NCBI GenBank assembly: GCA_001600355.1
Contig: BCJU01000001.1
Span: 269,178 to 333,177 of the forward strand
DNA from: Meira nashicola
Lineage: Eukaryota > Basidiomycota > Exobasidiomycetes > Exobasidiales > Brachybasidiaceae
Length of the DNA: 64,000 bases
Reading direction: 5' to 3'
The notes under the pieces were generated by a model. That model saw nothing but the letters and a program-made list of their open reading frames with translations, had not been told where the DNA came from and did no database searches. Both the position numbers and the translations under genes were made by a program. The number at the start of each line of letters is the position of its first letter. The stretch's first letter is position 1. Shown in pieces: positions 50,860 to 61,412 of this stretch.

Positions 50860-52362
50860 ATGACCATTTTACTACGGAGATCGTTAATATGCACAAAAGG
50901 AATAGCATCTTCTTCTAAAACACAAACTCATAAAAGGCTATTAAGAACATCTTCCGTATATGCACAACAATCGGATATTGCTACTCCTCTACAAGAACGA
51001 GACAATGTTCGCAACATTTTGAGTCTAGCACAAGAAGTTCGAAAAGAAGCAGATAAAGATGGAAGTATATCCACTAAACAAGCCAATTACGTCACACCTA
51101 CGAAAGAACATGGAACGTTAAATAAAAGATGGGTATCCAAATCTTGGAATGATGTTGTTCATGCAAAAACAGTTCAATCCAATGCAAAATTTCAATTAAG
51201 TCAAGAACTTGAACAAAAACTTCAAAAACCAAAAAGGATGATGCAATCTTATGCTTCTTTTCCTCTTAGATTTCGTGATGAACCAGAAGTTTTGGAAGGA
51301 TATATAAGTTCTTGGGGTGGTATTCGAATTGGAAAAGTTTTGGAAGATTTGGATAGTTTAGCAGGTGAAGCAAGTTATAAGCATGTTTTGGGAAGTAGAC
51401 CAACAGAATCAGATCATGAGAAAAATCCAATCTTTATAGTGACTGCTTCCGTTGATAGGTTGGATTTATTAGAACATTTAAGGGCAGACCGAAATTATCG
51501 TTTGAACGGGATGGTGATTTACGTAGGATCCTCTTCTATGGAAGTTTTAGTGACGGTAGAAGATGTATCTGATGTAGAAGACGGTAAAAGTGATGCTGCA
51601 AGAGCTGTTTTAACAGGAAGGTTTACCATGGCAACCAGAAATGCAGCAACGGGAAAAGCACAATCGATTCCACCTTTGCAAATTCAAAATTCCGCTGAAG
51701 ATCAATTGTTTGCACAAGGACAAGCTCATAAACAGAGAAAACGATTTGAAGCACAAACTTCGCTTGAAAAAGTTCCTCCAACTTCAGATGAAGCAACTTT
51801 ATTGCATCAACTATGGCTAACTGAAGAAGCAAAGAAGAGCAAAGTAGCAACAGATGAAATCATAGACACAAAAAGCGAATCGGTATACATCGAAGATACA
51901 CAATTGGCAAGTGTTTCATTTATGCATCCTCAACAACGCAACGTACACATGAAAATATTTGGTGGATATTTGATGAGAAGTGCATATGAGTTAGCCTATA
52001 TGAACGCTCTCACATTCGCAAACGGAAAACCTGTCAAATTTCTTTCTCTTGATGCTTTGTCTTTCCATCTACCCGTTTCAATAGGCGCAATCTTGAGTTT
52101 GACATCACGGATCACATATACAAGTGAAAGTACACCAAACAATGAACAAACTTCAGTTGCATCTGTTGTTGTATTGGCAGAAGTAGTTGACACAAAAACG
52201 GGTGAGAAAAAGAGAAGCAATACCTTCCATTTCAGTTTCGATTTCGGTCCTGATGCCAAAAAAGTTTTGCCAGAATCATATCGGGATAGTATCGCTTTCT
52301 TAGAAGGCAAAAGGCGTGTCGATTTGGGCAATGAATTACGAAGAATTTCACAACCTACATAA
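50860..52362 (+). CDS. Acyl-CoA thioesterase, ACOT9 type, mitochondrial
   Basis: Hydrolyses acyl-CoA to fatty acid and CoA. The ATG at 50860 gives 500 residues. The frame extends upstream only from a GTG. The N terminus MTILLRRSLICTKGIASSSK is a good mitochondrial presequence. Two HotDog domains are visible: the first with SSWGGIRIGKVLEDLDSLAG (about 155-285), the second with MHPQQRNVHMKIFGGYLMRS and the helix AYELAYMNA (about 345-480). The G-G-x-L-M/hotdog-helix pattern and double-domain length fit ACOT9-type enzymes. Acyl-chain preference cannot be read. The 3' end converges with the IF-2 gene, 60 bp away. Confidence 0.88.
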   Translation: MTILLRRSLICTKGIASSSKTQTHKRLLRTSSVYAQQSDIATPLQERDNVRNILSLAQEVRKEADKDGSISTKQANYVTPTKEHGTLNKRWVSKSWNDVVHAKTVQSNAKFQLSQELEQKLQKPKRMMQSYASFPLRFRDEPEVLEGYISSWGGIRIGKVLEDLDSLAGEASYKHVLGSRPTESDHEKNPIFIVTASVDRLDLLEHLRADRNYRLNGMVIYVGSSSMEVLVTVEDVSDVEDGKSDAARAVLTGRFTMATRNAATGKAQSIPPLQIQNSAEDQLFAQGQAHKQRKRFEAQTSLEKVPPTSDEATLLHQLWLTEEAKKSKVATDEIIDTKSESVYIEDTQLASVSFMHPQQRNVHMKIFGGYLMRSAYELAYMNALTFANGKPVKFLSLDALSFHLPVSIGAILSLTSRITYTSESTPNNEQTSVASVVVLAEVVDTKTGEKKRSNTFHFSFDFGPDAKKVLPESYRDSIAFLEGKRRVDLGNELRRISQPT

Positions 52363-52422
52363 TGTTCAAACGAAATGCTAATTCTATGGGTGTATTATAC
52401 ATTGATATGAGTGGTGTTTTGA

Positions 52423-54990
52423 TTATAGTGTCCGGGTAACTTTTTCATCATAATAACATTGTACCATATCTCCTGCTTGAAAATCTTCAAATCCATCTGC
52501 GAAAGACATTCCACATTCTGTACCTTTTCGCATCTCATCAACTTCCTTTTTGACTTGCTTTAAACTGTCCAATCGACCTTCGTATAAGATTTGACGTCCA
52601 GCGCTGTCCAAATTGATTTCACCTTCACCTTTATTCTTACCGTTACGCAAAACACGAATCTTTTGATTTCTAGAAACGGTTCCGTTTGTGATACGGCACC
52701 CAGCAATATTCTTTGTCGTCTTTCCTCGTATATTGATTGCGAATACTTGTTGAATAGTGGCTTCTCCAACAATTCGAGATTCATAAATCGGAGGTAAAAG
52801 AGCAATACACTCATCCGTTACATGCGACATTAAACGGTAAATGACATCATCACAATGAATCTTGATAGGAGGAAGTAATGATTGAGCAGAAGATTGCAAC
52901 GATCTACTGGCTTTTACGTTAAAACCTAAAATATGACCGTTAGCAGCTTTTGCCATGTCCAAATCACTTTCTGTTGGCTCTCCTACGCCAGAATGAATAA
53001 TTTTTACGCCAACTTCGTTATTCCCTATACCCTCAATTGCACCCGTAACTGCTTCTACCGTTCCGCTAACATCCGCTTTAACGATCAATCGTAATTCCAA
53101 TTTGCCTGATTGCGATAAAGATGTAGTTTCATTTGCCTTTTCTGCAGCCTCTACTTTTGCTTGTAGGTCCGATAGATCATATTCTTCTCCAGCTAAACGT
53201 GCTGCTCTTTGCAACCTACGAACTTCTGTCGCTTGTCTTTCTGTTTTCTCTCTTTCGTTGGCTTCCTCTCTTCGACCTACATTAATAGCTTCGACATCTC
53301 TCAATAGCTTTCTTTGCTCTTCAACACGTAAACGTGTATCGATACACTTTTTCACCAACTCTTCCGCATCTTGACCACCAGATGACTCAACGCCAAGGAG
53401 CATATCACCCGCTTTGGGTAATTCTCTCCATCCAGTCAACAATAATGCTTGACCAGGTTCCGCAGCGGCCACGTTCAAAGATGCACTACTGTCCATCAAT
53501 CGTCTGACTTTACACCAACTCGTACCTGCAACACAAAGATCACCAACTTTCAACGTACCACGTTGTACTAGACAAATTGCAGTATTCCCAAATCCTTTCT
53601 CTATTCTAGATTCGATCACATATCCTTCCACTGGCCCTGAACGTTCAGCACGTAATTCGTTCAATTCAGATATGACGACCAAGTTGTCCTGTAGGACATC
53701 TAATCCTTGTCCAGTTTTCCCGCTAATCTCAATACATGGAACATCACCACCAAATTCTTCAAGCAGTACATTCTCTCCCAACAATTGCCCTTTGACTTTG
53801 GCAGGATCAGAATCTGCCCGATCCACTTTACTGATTGCAACCAACAATTGTAGACCTCCCGTTCCAGCACCTTTGACGCCTTCTTCTTCTTGTACTTCAC
53901 GTACCATCTTAATCACTTCTTTTGTTTGTGGCATCACACCATCATCAGCAGCAACGACCAAAACAACGATATCCGTCACTTTTGCTCCTCTACTTCGCAT
54001 TTGAGTAAATGCTGCATGACCGGGCGTATCGAGAAAAGTGATTGCTCGTTTTTCAGTTTCGTTTGACATTCCCGCCACCTCTACAGAGAATGCACCAACA
54101 TGTTGCGTAATTCCTCCTGCTTCTCCTGCTGCTACACTGGCACTTCGTAATTTGTCTAATAGTGTCGTCTTTCCATGATCTACGTGACCCATGATTGCCA
54201 CCACTGGTGGCCTTAATGGAAGGGATTGGGGATCGGACGCCGGAGGGCGTGGGAAAATGTCGAAATCAGTCGAAGAGGTAGAAAGAGATGTGACTATGAC
54301 ATTGAACTCCATTGCGAGTAACTCTGCTTCGCTGTGGGACAGCATTAAATCGGGACGTATGTCTGTATATCCTGCCTGAGTCATCACTCGTTGTAACTTA
54401 AACATTTTTACGTCTAATGTTTTGGCCAAATTGTTCACTGTAATAAATTGTGGGAGCGGGATAGAAACTTTTTGAGGTTTAACCGGTCTTCGTTTTGGGG
54501 TAGGAGAAGGCGGTGAAGTAGTGCTTGATTTGGTAACTTCCGCGGCGGTTTCCTTCTTGGGCTTATCCTTTGACTTTACTGGTGAAGATGGTTGTATGCC
54601 TTTGTCTCGAGATCCTTTACCGAATGGAGTAAATGAAGAAGGGGAAGGAGAAGCCGATGACCCTTTTCCTTGCTTGCCTCTTCTTCCTTTGATCTTTCTA
54701 TTTGATAATGGATCATCATCATCCTCTTCTTCTTCTTCTGTACGCTTCCCAGATTTTGATTGTTTACCTTTTCCCGATTGTTTGTTAAACTTTATTGATC
54801 GAACATCTCCATTATTACCTCTTCGAACACTTCCAAATTCGTCTGATCTATCAAAAGGATCTGCATTCCTTTGAATTGCACTAGTACTGCTTATGAATCG
54901 ACTGCTCGATGCCACTGAATGCGGGTATAAAGAAGTAGATGCAACAGCAACATGCCCTATTATCCTCCTTTGAACGGTGAATGCCAGCAT
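52423..54990 (-). CDS. IFM1: Mitochondrial translation initiation factor IF-2
   Basis: GTPase that delivers initiator tRNA to the mitoribosome. It has 855 residues from the ATG at 54990. It starts with a presequence-like basic stretch (MLAFTVQRRIIGHVAVAS), then a long charged, low-complexity region, longer than usual (about 50-175). An IF2N-like segment follows (FITVNNLAKTLDVKMFKLQR). The G domain begins near residue 264 with GHVDHGKTTLLDKLRSA, DTPGHAAF and a SKVD-type G4. Domains II-IV follow, with LRLIVKADVSGTVEAV typical of domain III and an ending in the beta-barrel GMSFADGFEDFQAGD. Divergent from LPD1. Confidence 0.95.
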   Translation of the reverse strand: MLAFTVQRRIIGHVAVASTSLYPHSVASSSRFISSTSAIQRNADPFDRSDEFGSVRRGNNGDVRSIKFNKQSGKGKQSKSGKRTEEEEEDDDDPLSNRKIKGRRGKQGKGSSASPSPSSFTPFGKGSRDKGIQPSSPVKSKDKPKKETAAEVTKSSTTSPPSPTPKRRPVKPQKVSIPLPQFITVNNLAKTLDVKMFKLQRVMTQAGYTDIRPDLMLSHSEAELLAMEFNVIVTSLSTSSTDFDIFPRPPASDPQSLPLRPPVVAIMGHVDHGKTTLLDKLRSASVAAGEAGGITQHVGAFSVEVAGMSNETEKRAITFLDTPGHAAFTQMRSRGAKVTDIVVLVVAADDGVMPQTKEVIKMVREVQEEEGVKGAGTGGLQLLVAISKVDRADSDPAKVKGQLLGENVLLEEFGGDVPCIEISGKTGQGLDVLQDNLVVISELNELRAERSGPVEGYVIESRIEKGFGNTAICLVQRGTLKVGDLCVAGTSWCKVRRLMDSSASLNVAAAEPGQALLLTGWRELPKAGDMLLGVESSGGQDAEELVKKCIDTRLRVEEQRKLLRDVEAINVGRREEANEREKTERQATEVRRLQRAARLAGEEYDLSDLQAKVEAAEKANETTSLSQSGKLELRLIVKADVSGTVEAVTGAIEGIGNNEVGVKIIHSGVGEPTESDLDMAKAANGHILGFNVKASRSLQSSAQSLLPPIKIHCDDVIYRLMSHVTDECIALLPPIYESRIVGEATIQQVFAINIRGKTTKNIAGCRITNGTVSRNQKIRVLRNGKNKGEGEINLDSAGRQILYEGRLDSLKQVKKEVDEMRKGTECGMSFADGFEDFQAGDMVQCYYDEKVTRTL

Positions 54991-55472
54991 TCTGAAAAAG
55001 GGTCACATATATGATGATAAGATGCAATGAGTGTTGCTTGAACCTTCTTCTTCTAATTATTTCTTTAGCTTATATCATCAATATTTCACTTTAGGTACAC
55101 TTCGGCCGATTATTTACAGCCAAACGGACTTTATCGGATTGTGCTAAAAATGTGTGCCTCTCGGACTCTTTCCCGAAAAGAAATATTTTTCCGAATTTCC
55201 AGAGTAGTAAAAGTTATGCATGCGTGTAGTTGGGCGCTGGAAATATCCCCAACAGCGCGCGTAACATATGTACACAAGCCTATAAAAGGTTGGGCTAAAT
55301 TAACGCCTAAGCCAGGTTCCTACGTAAAACTTCGAGAAAAAAAAAGCATACATTAGGTACATAGAAGTAGGTATAACATAAACACTTTTTTAAAAGTGTG
55401 ACAATACGCCACTTCTTCTACCATCATTCAATTGAACTTCTCTCTCCTTTCCCATCATAAAAGCCGTCAAAT
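54991..55472. promoter_or_regulatory. Divergent promoter region, IFM1 and LPD1
   Basis: 482 bp shared by two genes for mitochondrial proteins. AT-rich on the IFM1 side and CT-rich just before LPD1. No specific site stands out, and no gene. Confidence 0.4.
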
Positions 55473-57023
55473 ATGCTTTCACGACTGGCACTTCGTTCTA
55501 GAGCGCCAATGGCTGCTTCAATGGCAACCCGATCAGCTTTGCAACCAAGCACTTTACCAAAAATGGTATCTGCCTCCACGTCTATGCTTTCTCAATGCCG
55601 TGGATTAGCTTCTTCAGCTGATCCATACGATGTCATTATCGTCGGAGGTGGTCCAGGTGGATATGTTGCAGCTATTAAAGCAGGTCAACTTGGTCTTCGT
55701 ACGGCCATCGTTGAAGGTCGTGGCGCTTTGGGAGGTACATGCTTGAACGTAGGATGTATTCCATCAAAAGCTATGTTACACAACTCTAATTTATACCATG
55801 CCGCCAAACATGATTTCAAAGATCGTGGTATTGACGTTTCAGATCTAAAACTCAATTTGCCACAAATGCTAAAAAATAAAGACAAAGCAGTTACAGGATT
55901 AACAAAAGGTGTTGAAGGATTGATCAAGAAGAACAAAGTGGATTACGTTAAAGGATGGGCAAGCTTTGCAAGTCCTACATCTCTAAACATCAGCCTAACA
56001 GAAGGTGGCGAAACACAAATTGAAGGAAAGAATATCATCATTGCCACAGGTAGTGAAGTGACACCCTTCCCAGGTATCGAAATTGATGAGAAATCCATCG
56101 TCAGTTCAACAGGTGCTTTAGATCTCCAACAGGTTCCCGAAAAGATGATTGTTATTGGTGGAGGTGTTATCGGTCTAGAAATGGGAAGCGTTTGGAACAG
56201 ATTGGGTGCCAATGTTCAAGTTGTTGAATTCTTGAACGGTATTGGTGGAGCAGGTATTGATCAAGAAGTTGCTAAATCTTTCCAAAAGATTTTGACAAAG
56301 CAAGGTGTCAAGTTCAAGCTTGGTACTAAAGTCATCGATGCCGAAAAGAAGGATGGTAAAGTATACCTAAACGTCGAAGACGCAAAGAGTGGAAAGAAGG
56401 AACAACTAGATGCCGACGTCGTTTTGGTTGCCATTGGCCGTCGCCCTACCGTCAAGAATTTGAACTTGGAAGCGATCGGTGTCGAACTTGATAACAAAGG
56501 ACGTGTAGTTGTCGACGATGAATTCAACACAACGTGCAAGGGTGTCAAATGCATCGGTGATGCCACTTTCGGACCTATGTTAGCACACAAAGCCGAAGAA
56601 GAAGGTATCGCTGCTGTTGAGATTATCAAAAACGGCCACGGTCACGTCAACTATGAAACCATTCCATCAGTCATTTATACCCACCCAGAAGTCGCTTGGG
56701 TAGGAAAGAGTTCAGAAGAATTGAAGAAGGATGGTGTGAATGTCAAAGTGGGTACATTCCCATTCATGGCCAACTCTCGTGCAAAGACTGTTTTGGATAC
56801 CGACGGAATGGTCAAAGTGATCACAGAAGCTGAAACTGACAAAATCTTGGGTGTTCACATCATTGGTCCAAACGCTGGTGAATTATTGGCAGAAGCTGTT
56901 TTGGCAATGGAATACGGAGCATCTTCGGAAGATGTCGCAAGAACATGTCACGCACATCCAACCATGAGCGAAGCCATCAAGGAAGCCATGCTTGCTGCTC
57001 ACTTTAAAGCCATTCACATGTAA
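55473..57023 (+). CDS. LPD1: Dihydrolipoamide dehydrogenase (E3), mitochondrial
   Basis: Re-oxidises lipoamide in pyruvate and 2-oxoglutarate dehydrogenases and the glycine cleavage system. It has 516 residues from the ATG at 55473. The first about 45 residues are Arg/Ser/Ala-rich ([20 protein letters not shown]), a mitochondrial presequence. FAD-binding [18 protein letters not shown] is followed by the redox-active disulphide [13 protein letters not shown]. The NAD site is [17 protein letters not shown], and the second FAD motif ends [19 protein letters not shown]. The dimer-interface active site [13 protein letters not shown], with its catalytic His, ends the chain. Length is normal and it is intronless. 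Confidence 0.97.
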   Translation: MLSRLALRSRAPMAASMATRSALQPSTLPKMVSASTSMLSQCRGLASSADPYDVIIVGGGPGGYVAAIKAGQLGLRTAIVEGRGALGGTCLNVGCIPSKAMLHNSNLYHAAKHDFKDRGIDVSDLKLNLPQMLKNKDKAVTGLTKGVEGLIKKNKVDYVKGWASFASPTSLNISLTEGGETQIEGKNIIIATGSEVTPFPGIEIDEKSIVSSTGALDLQQVPEKMIVIGGGVIGLEMGSVWNRLGANVQVVEFLNGIGGAGIDQEVAKSFQKILTKQGVKFKLGTKVIDAEKKDGKVYLNVEDAKSGKKEQLDADVVLVAIGRRPTVKNLNLEAIGVELDNKGRVVVDDEFNTTCKGVKCIGDATFGPMLAHKAEEEGIAAVEIIKNGHGHVNYETIPSVIYTHPEVAWVGKSSEELKKDGVNVKVGTFPFMANSRAKTVLDTDGMVKVITEAETDKILGVHIIGPNAGELLAEAVLAMEYGASSEDVARTCHAHPTMSEAIKEAMLAAHFKAIHM

Positions 57024-57232
57024 TACTTTTTTTTAGAACAAACGTTTTACGAATACACTGATCTGCATACTCATATGGATTTGAAAAGACTCGTCCATCA
57101 GACTATGTCTGTTATGAAATTGAAAACTCTTATGTTTGCGTAAAAGTACAACTGTTTCGAGCGACCAAATTTTGATCATAAAATACAAAAATATAAGTGA
57201 AAAAGCGAAAACAGAAGCAAAAGCTCAATCGT

Positions 57233-59497
57233 TCATCTTCGGAAGCGTTCTTCACGATCGTCTTCGTCTTCATATCCTTCTCCTTCATACGAATTTGACT
57301 CATTTGCGCCAGCAGACGGAGCAGAAGGACCATTTTGACCATCTTTTGCCCATGTAGCCTTGATTGAACCCACTTCTGGAACAGATAAACCGGATCGCAA
57401 AGCTTGTTCTCCATTTGCGCGAATCTTGTAATGCACCACCAACGAACCATCTTCTTTATCTTCAACAGAATGTGTTTCACCGAATTGTTGCAAAAATGCT
57501 TTTACCTTGCTTCGATGTTCTTCATTGTCGGGAATTTCGGTAATGTGCAGCTTACTGGGTCTATTATCTAAGCTCATGCTAGCACGGTTTATCGTAGCAC
57601 CTCCTCTTCCGCCTCGGTAGGAAGGATAGCCAAAACCACGACTTGCACCTCTGTATGGAGCGCCCCTTGCCCTTCCTCTATAGCCACCTCTGAAGCCTCC
57701 TTCTGCACCTACAGCACCTCCTTCAGCGTCTATGCCAAGTTGTTCGGCTTCTGCTTTTAATTTCGCTAGAGTTTCTTTCAATTCTTCAGTCGTGCTACCT
57801 TCGCCGCCCCCATTCTTCAAAGCTTCCAATTCTCGATCCAATTGCTCCCGTTGTTTAAGATCACGTTGTTCTTTCAATTGAGATGCGGATGGTGCATTTG
57901 ATACACCATTCGTCGAAGAAGCTGCGCCACTTACCGCTGCTCGCACCTCTTCCGTCGCTTGTTTAATTTCACCTTCCAATGTGCCAAATCTGGCCATAAG
58001 TGTCTTTTTCTCATCTGCTGATGCACCTCCTCCAGTTAACTTTGTCATGATCTCCTTTTGTTCCGACATGAGCCCATCAAGCTTCTTTTGGGCCGCTTCT
58101 TGAATCTCTTTGGCTTTTTCCGATGCAAGATTTCGTCTGACAAATTTGTTTTGACCAGGAACGAAGTTGCTCTTGAGTGCTGGTCCAGGTGCGGGTTTCG
58201 GTGTGGGTGCGACATGCTCTGCAGGCTTTGTGAGTGGTTCATCAAGTCTTTGGAAATAGACTTTTACGAATCGGTTATTGAAAATGACTTCGGGAGACGA
58301 GTGAGCTGCTTTTGCTTCAGCAGGCTGCGAGTAGCTGACGAGTGCCTTCTTACTATCGACATCAATCTGGATGTTGGTAATCGTTCCGAATTTCTTAAAG
58401 TATTCGTTCACCTTTACCAATTCCAGATTCTCTACTGGTACATTTTCAATCACTAATGTTGTATTGGATGTCTGTTTCTTTTCGAAAGCGCCTCTGCCCC
58501 CGTGTGCACCACCTCTACCACCTCCACGAGCACCTCTTCCGCCCCTGTGACCGAAATCACCACGATGAGAAGCATTCGGATCCATACGTGCAAATAAGTC
58601 ATTGCCTTCGCCTTGTGATGCACCATTTTGTGTACCATCTACTGGTGGTGGACCTTGGTATAGTTCTTGAGGAGGTGGAGGTACCATACCTCCTTGTGCA
58701 CCATTCCATCCCATCGAATGTCCACCCATAGCAAATTGTGGTCCCATACCCATAAATGAGTTATTTGGACCACCGTGCTGTTGATTCTGTGGGAACCCAA
58801 ATGGTTGATTCATATATTGAGGAGGCATTTGCATACCCATCATTGGTGGATTCATATTGAAACCACCATTCGTTTCGGTGGAGGGTTGTTGCGGCAAGCT
58901 GTGATCGAATTTACACGAATCTCCACGATTACAAAAGCCTCTTTGGTGAAAATCGCGGCACATTTGTCTTGGTCTATTCTGACGGTTTCCATCCTGGCGA
59001 AAAGATCCATCGCTTGGCGTTCTCCTATCCCGCTTTTGTCCTTCTCCTGACTCTCCATCTCTAAATGTTTTTGCTGGTGATTGTCTTCCTTCGTCATCAG
59101 CAGATCGTTTACGTGAAGACCCTATGGATGTGGAAGGAACATCTTGAGAATTTGCGTTAGATGTTTGAACGGCGTTTTTGGGTAGATAAGATTGTGATCT
59201 CAGAGCAACAAAAGCCTTTTCCACAAATGGTTTCGTTTGTTCCGCTAAAAAGTCTTCCAGTTGCTCTTGGAGGCTGGCTTGTAATGTCTCATCACTTCCA
59301 TCATGCTTTAGTAGAGCTAAAACGTAGTCGGACAATACTTCTGGATCCGCATCACAGCTGTGGGATAGAACAGGGAGAAATCTGTGTCAATTTCCTATCA
59401 CCAAACTACTTAAAAAAACCTCCACTCACATTGGCTCTAATTCTTTTATTAGCCATGCTTTCAGCTCATCCGTATGCTTGAGCTCAAAAGAAGGCAT
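57233..59497 (-). CDS. RBM26/27-type RNA-binding protein: PWI-like, CCCH finger, RRM
   Basis: Two exons, 59497-59430 and 59357-57233, with a 72-nt GTGAGT...CCACAG intron, give 730 residues. The spliced start reads FELKHTDELKAWLIKELEPI then CDADPEVLSDYVLALLKHD, which matches the N-terminal PWI-like domain of human RBM26/27 very well and confirms the short first exon. A CCCH zinc finger follows (C-x8-C-x5-C-x3-H, start CRDFHQRGFC), then Gly/Met-rich and RGG stretches. An RRM begins near residue 320 (TTLVIENVP), then comes a long coiled coil (about 410-560). An RGG region and a second RRM-like fold near 620 (KLHITEIPDN) end the protein. Homologues act in nuclear RNA surveillance (MTREC/PAXT). 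Confidence 0.92.
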
Positions 59498-60291
59498 TTT
59501 GATGTTCGACCTTTTCACTTGCAATTGATCATATACGCAATCAAGAGAGTTAGTCGGAGGAATGAAAGAGAGGCGAAACGGATGGCAACGCGATCTGTCG
59601 TCATTTGCTACAACACTTGGACGCCAATAATTCTCATGCAGGCTAAATTCGTACGCGAATTAAGCAACTTATGTAATCTGCCAAGCGTGACCTTGACTCA
59701 ACACGTGTTATACAATTCTCTCAAGGAGGCAAACGTCTCTCCTTCACGTGCTGATAAAATTGAGAAAATCTCTAGGGTTGCTCTGCGGCGGCGCGTACAA
59801 TGCACCTTAGAAGCAGGCCTGTCTTCAAGCATGTACTGTAGCCGGTGCGCCTTTTTGGCTGTATTCTTCGTAGGTGTAACTATACTGCTTAACTGCTAAG
59901 TAAGTGCAAGGAAGTCCAGACAAGCCAATTCCTAGAATTTCATCAATTCACATCATCCAGATTCAATCCTCTCACCAACCATCCTAGGGCCAAGGACAAC
60001 GTTCAATATGTAAGTATTTCGATAAGATGAACACGACTACATTGATAGCGACAGCGAAGGGTTAAGCAAAGTGAAGAGTTGAAAAAGTGTTTGGTTGGGA
60101 CGGAGATGTGGTGAAGTGATAAAGATTGAAACACGATGTGAAAGGATGTGGAAAGATTATTCAAGATGGAAGCACATACTATTGGCAAAGCTACGACGCC
60201 TGCGCTATCTCATCCGCCTTGGTTCTTTTTTTCTCGTGAACATCGTCTGACATTCGTTTAATTCTCTCCTACACAGAAAATACCGCCCAAC
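59498..60291. promoter_or_regulatory. Divergent region: promoter and 5' UTR intron of the eL20 gene
   Basis: Shared by the RBM26-type gene and RPL20. TAGGG motifs (in CTAGGGTTG near 59774 and CCTAGGGCC near 59983) resemble Tbf1-type sites seen at some fungal ribosomal genes. A likely 5' UTR intron runs 60010-60276 (GTAAGT...TACACAG). Its donor overlaps an ATG directly followed by TAA at 60008-60013, so unspliced RNA would carry a minimal start-stop element. No other gene. Confidence 0.45.
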
Positions 60292-60801
60292 ATGCAAGAA
60301 TACTCGGTCATTGGTAGGCACTTGCCCACCGAAAAGGAGCCATCTCCAAAACTTTACCGCATGAGAATCTTTGCCAAGAATGAGACAATCGCAAAGTCTC
60401 GTTTCTGGTACTTCGTTCGTCAATTGAGAAAGATGAAGAAGGCAACTGGTGAAATCGTTTCAGTTAACGTTATCAACGAGAAGAAGCCTCTTAAGGTTAA
60501 GAACTTCGGTATCTGGATCCGTTACAACTCTCGTTCAGGAACACACAACATGTACAAGGAATACCGTGATTTGACCCGTGCCGATGCCGTTAAGACCATG
60601 TACCAAGATTTGGCTGCAAGACACCGTGCTCGTTTTGCCTCCATCCATATCTTGAAGGTTGCCGAAATCGAAAAGACTGCCGATATCCGTCGTCCTTACA
60701 TCAAGCAACTCGTTGCACCCAAATTGCGCTTCCCTCTTCCTCACCGTCGCCCACAATCTTTGGGTGTTTACGCAGCAACTCGTCCTTCGACATTCTACTA
60801 A
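60292..60801 (+). CDS. RPL20: Ribosomal protein eL20 (L18a)
   Basis: Large-subunit cytosolic ribosomal protein of 169 residues. It starts at the ATG at 60292, 15 bases after a good acceptor (TCTCTCCTACACAG), so the coding region is one exon and the leader is split. The family is unmistakable: [39 protein letters not shown], the [18 protein letters not shown] block and the C-terminal RPSTFY. The N terminus is two to three residues shorter than in yeasts. Codon use is biased (for example CGT, AAG, GTT), as expected for high expression. Confidence 0.97.
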   Translation: MQEYSVIGRHLPTEKEPSPKLYRMRIFAKNETIAKSRFWYFVRQLRKMKKATGEIVSVNVINEKKPLKVKNFGIWIRYNSRSGTHNMYKEYRDLTRADAVKTMYQDLAARHRARFASIHILKVAEIEKTADIRRPYIKQLVAPKLRFPLPHRRPQSLGVYAATRPSTFY

Positions 60802-61412
60802 TCTGGTATCGAGTTTGACCACATACACACACACCCACACACCAAAAACCTACATATCACCATTATGTAGATCAATAAGCTTTTGAAGTTGAATTGTTCT
60901 CGCATCAAGGCTTATTGTATCTCTATTGTACGCTTATACGCACTCTTACATACATTCAAAACGATGGCTACTTGCACGATCAGATCTGGATGAGTGAAGG
61001 AATTGTTATTAAAATAAGATAGAACATAAATTGACTCAGCGAAATAATACACCGAGTTCTTACAGATTGTTTCTTCCATCATCTGACGACGTTCCATTGC
61101 TTACACATTGGTGCTGACAGCGATTAGAACACTCTAAAAGGATGCTTCGATGACGAGCAAGAAGTGTCTTTATCAGCGACTTTCTTATAATTTGGTGACG
61201 CATGTTAGAGTTAGGATACAATGCTAATCTTGACTCACATTAAAGCACAAAGAGCATCAACTCTGACTACCACCACAATTCATGATCAAAAACACGCCTA
61301 GCTAAAAATGCACGGCCCATAGGTTCAAAGTGCAATCATTCCAACCATGCATCCCCTCCTTTAAAACTACGAAGGCGTAATTAGTATGCTGTGAAAAGGT
61401 TTGAAGTAAGCC
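60802..61412. other. Intergenic region before the SR140-like gene
   Basis: About 610 bp. A short CA-rich tract follows the eL20 stop, then AT-rich sequence. No gene or RNA recognised. Confidence 0.5.

Noticed and set aside
59474..59899. 141-codon plus-strand frame upstream of eL20
   Set aside because: It starts antisense to the first exon of the RBM26-type gene and continues through promoter DNA. No recognisable product.
60010..60276. Box C/D snoRNA inside the eL20 leader intron
   Set aside because: A D-like CTGA is present, but no good RTGATGA box or terminal stem could be found.
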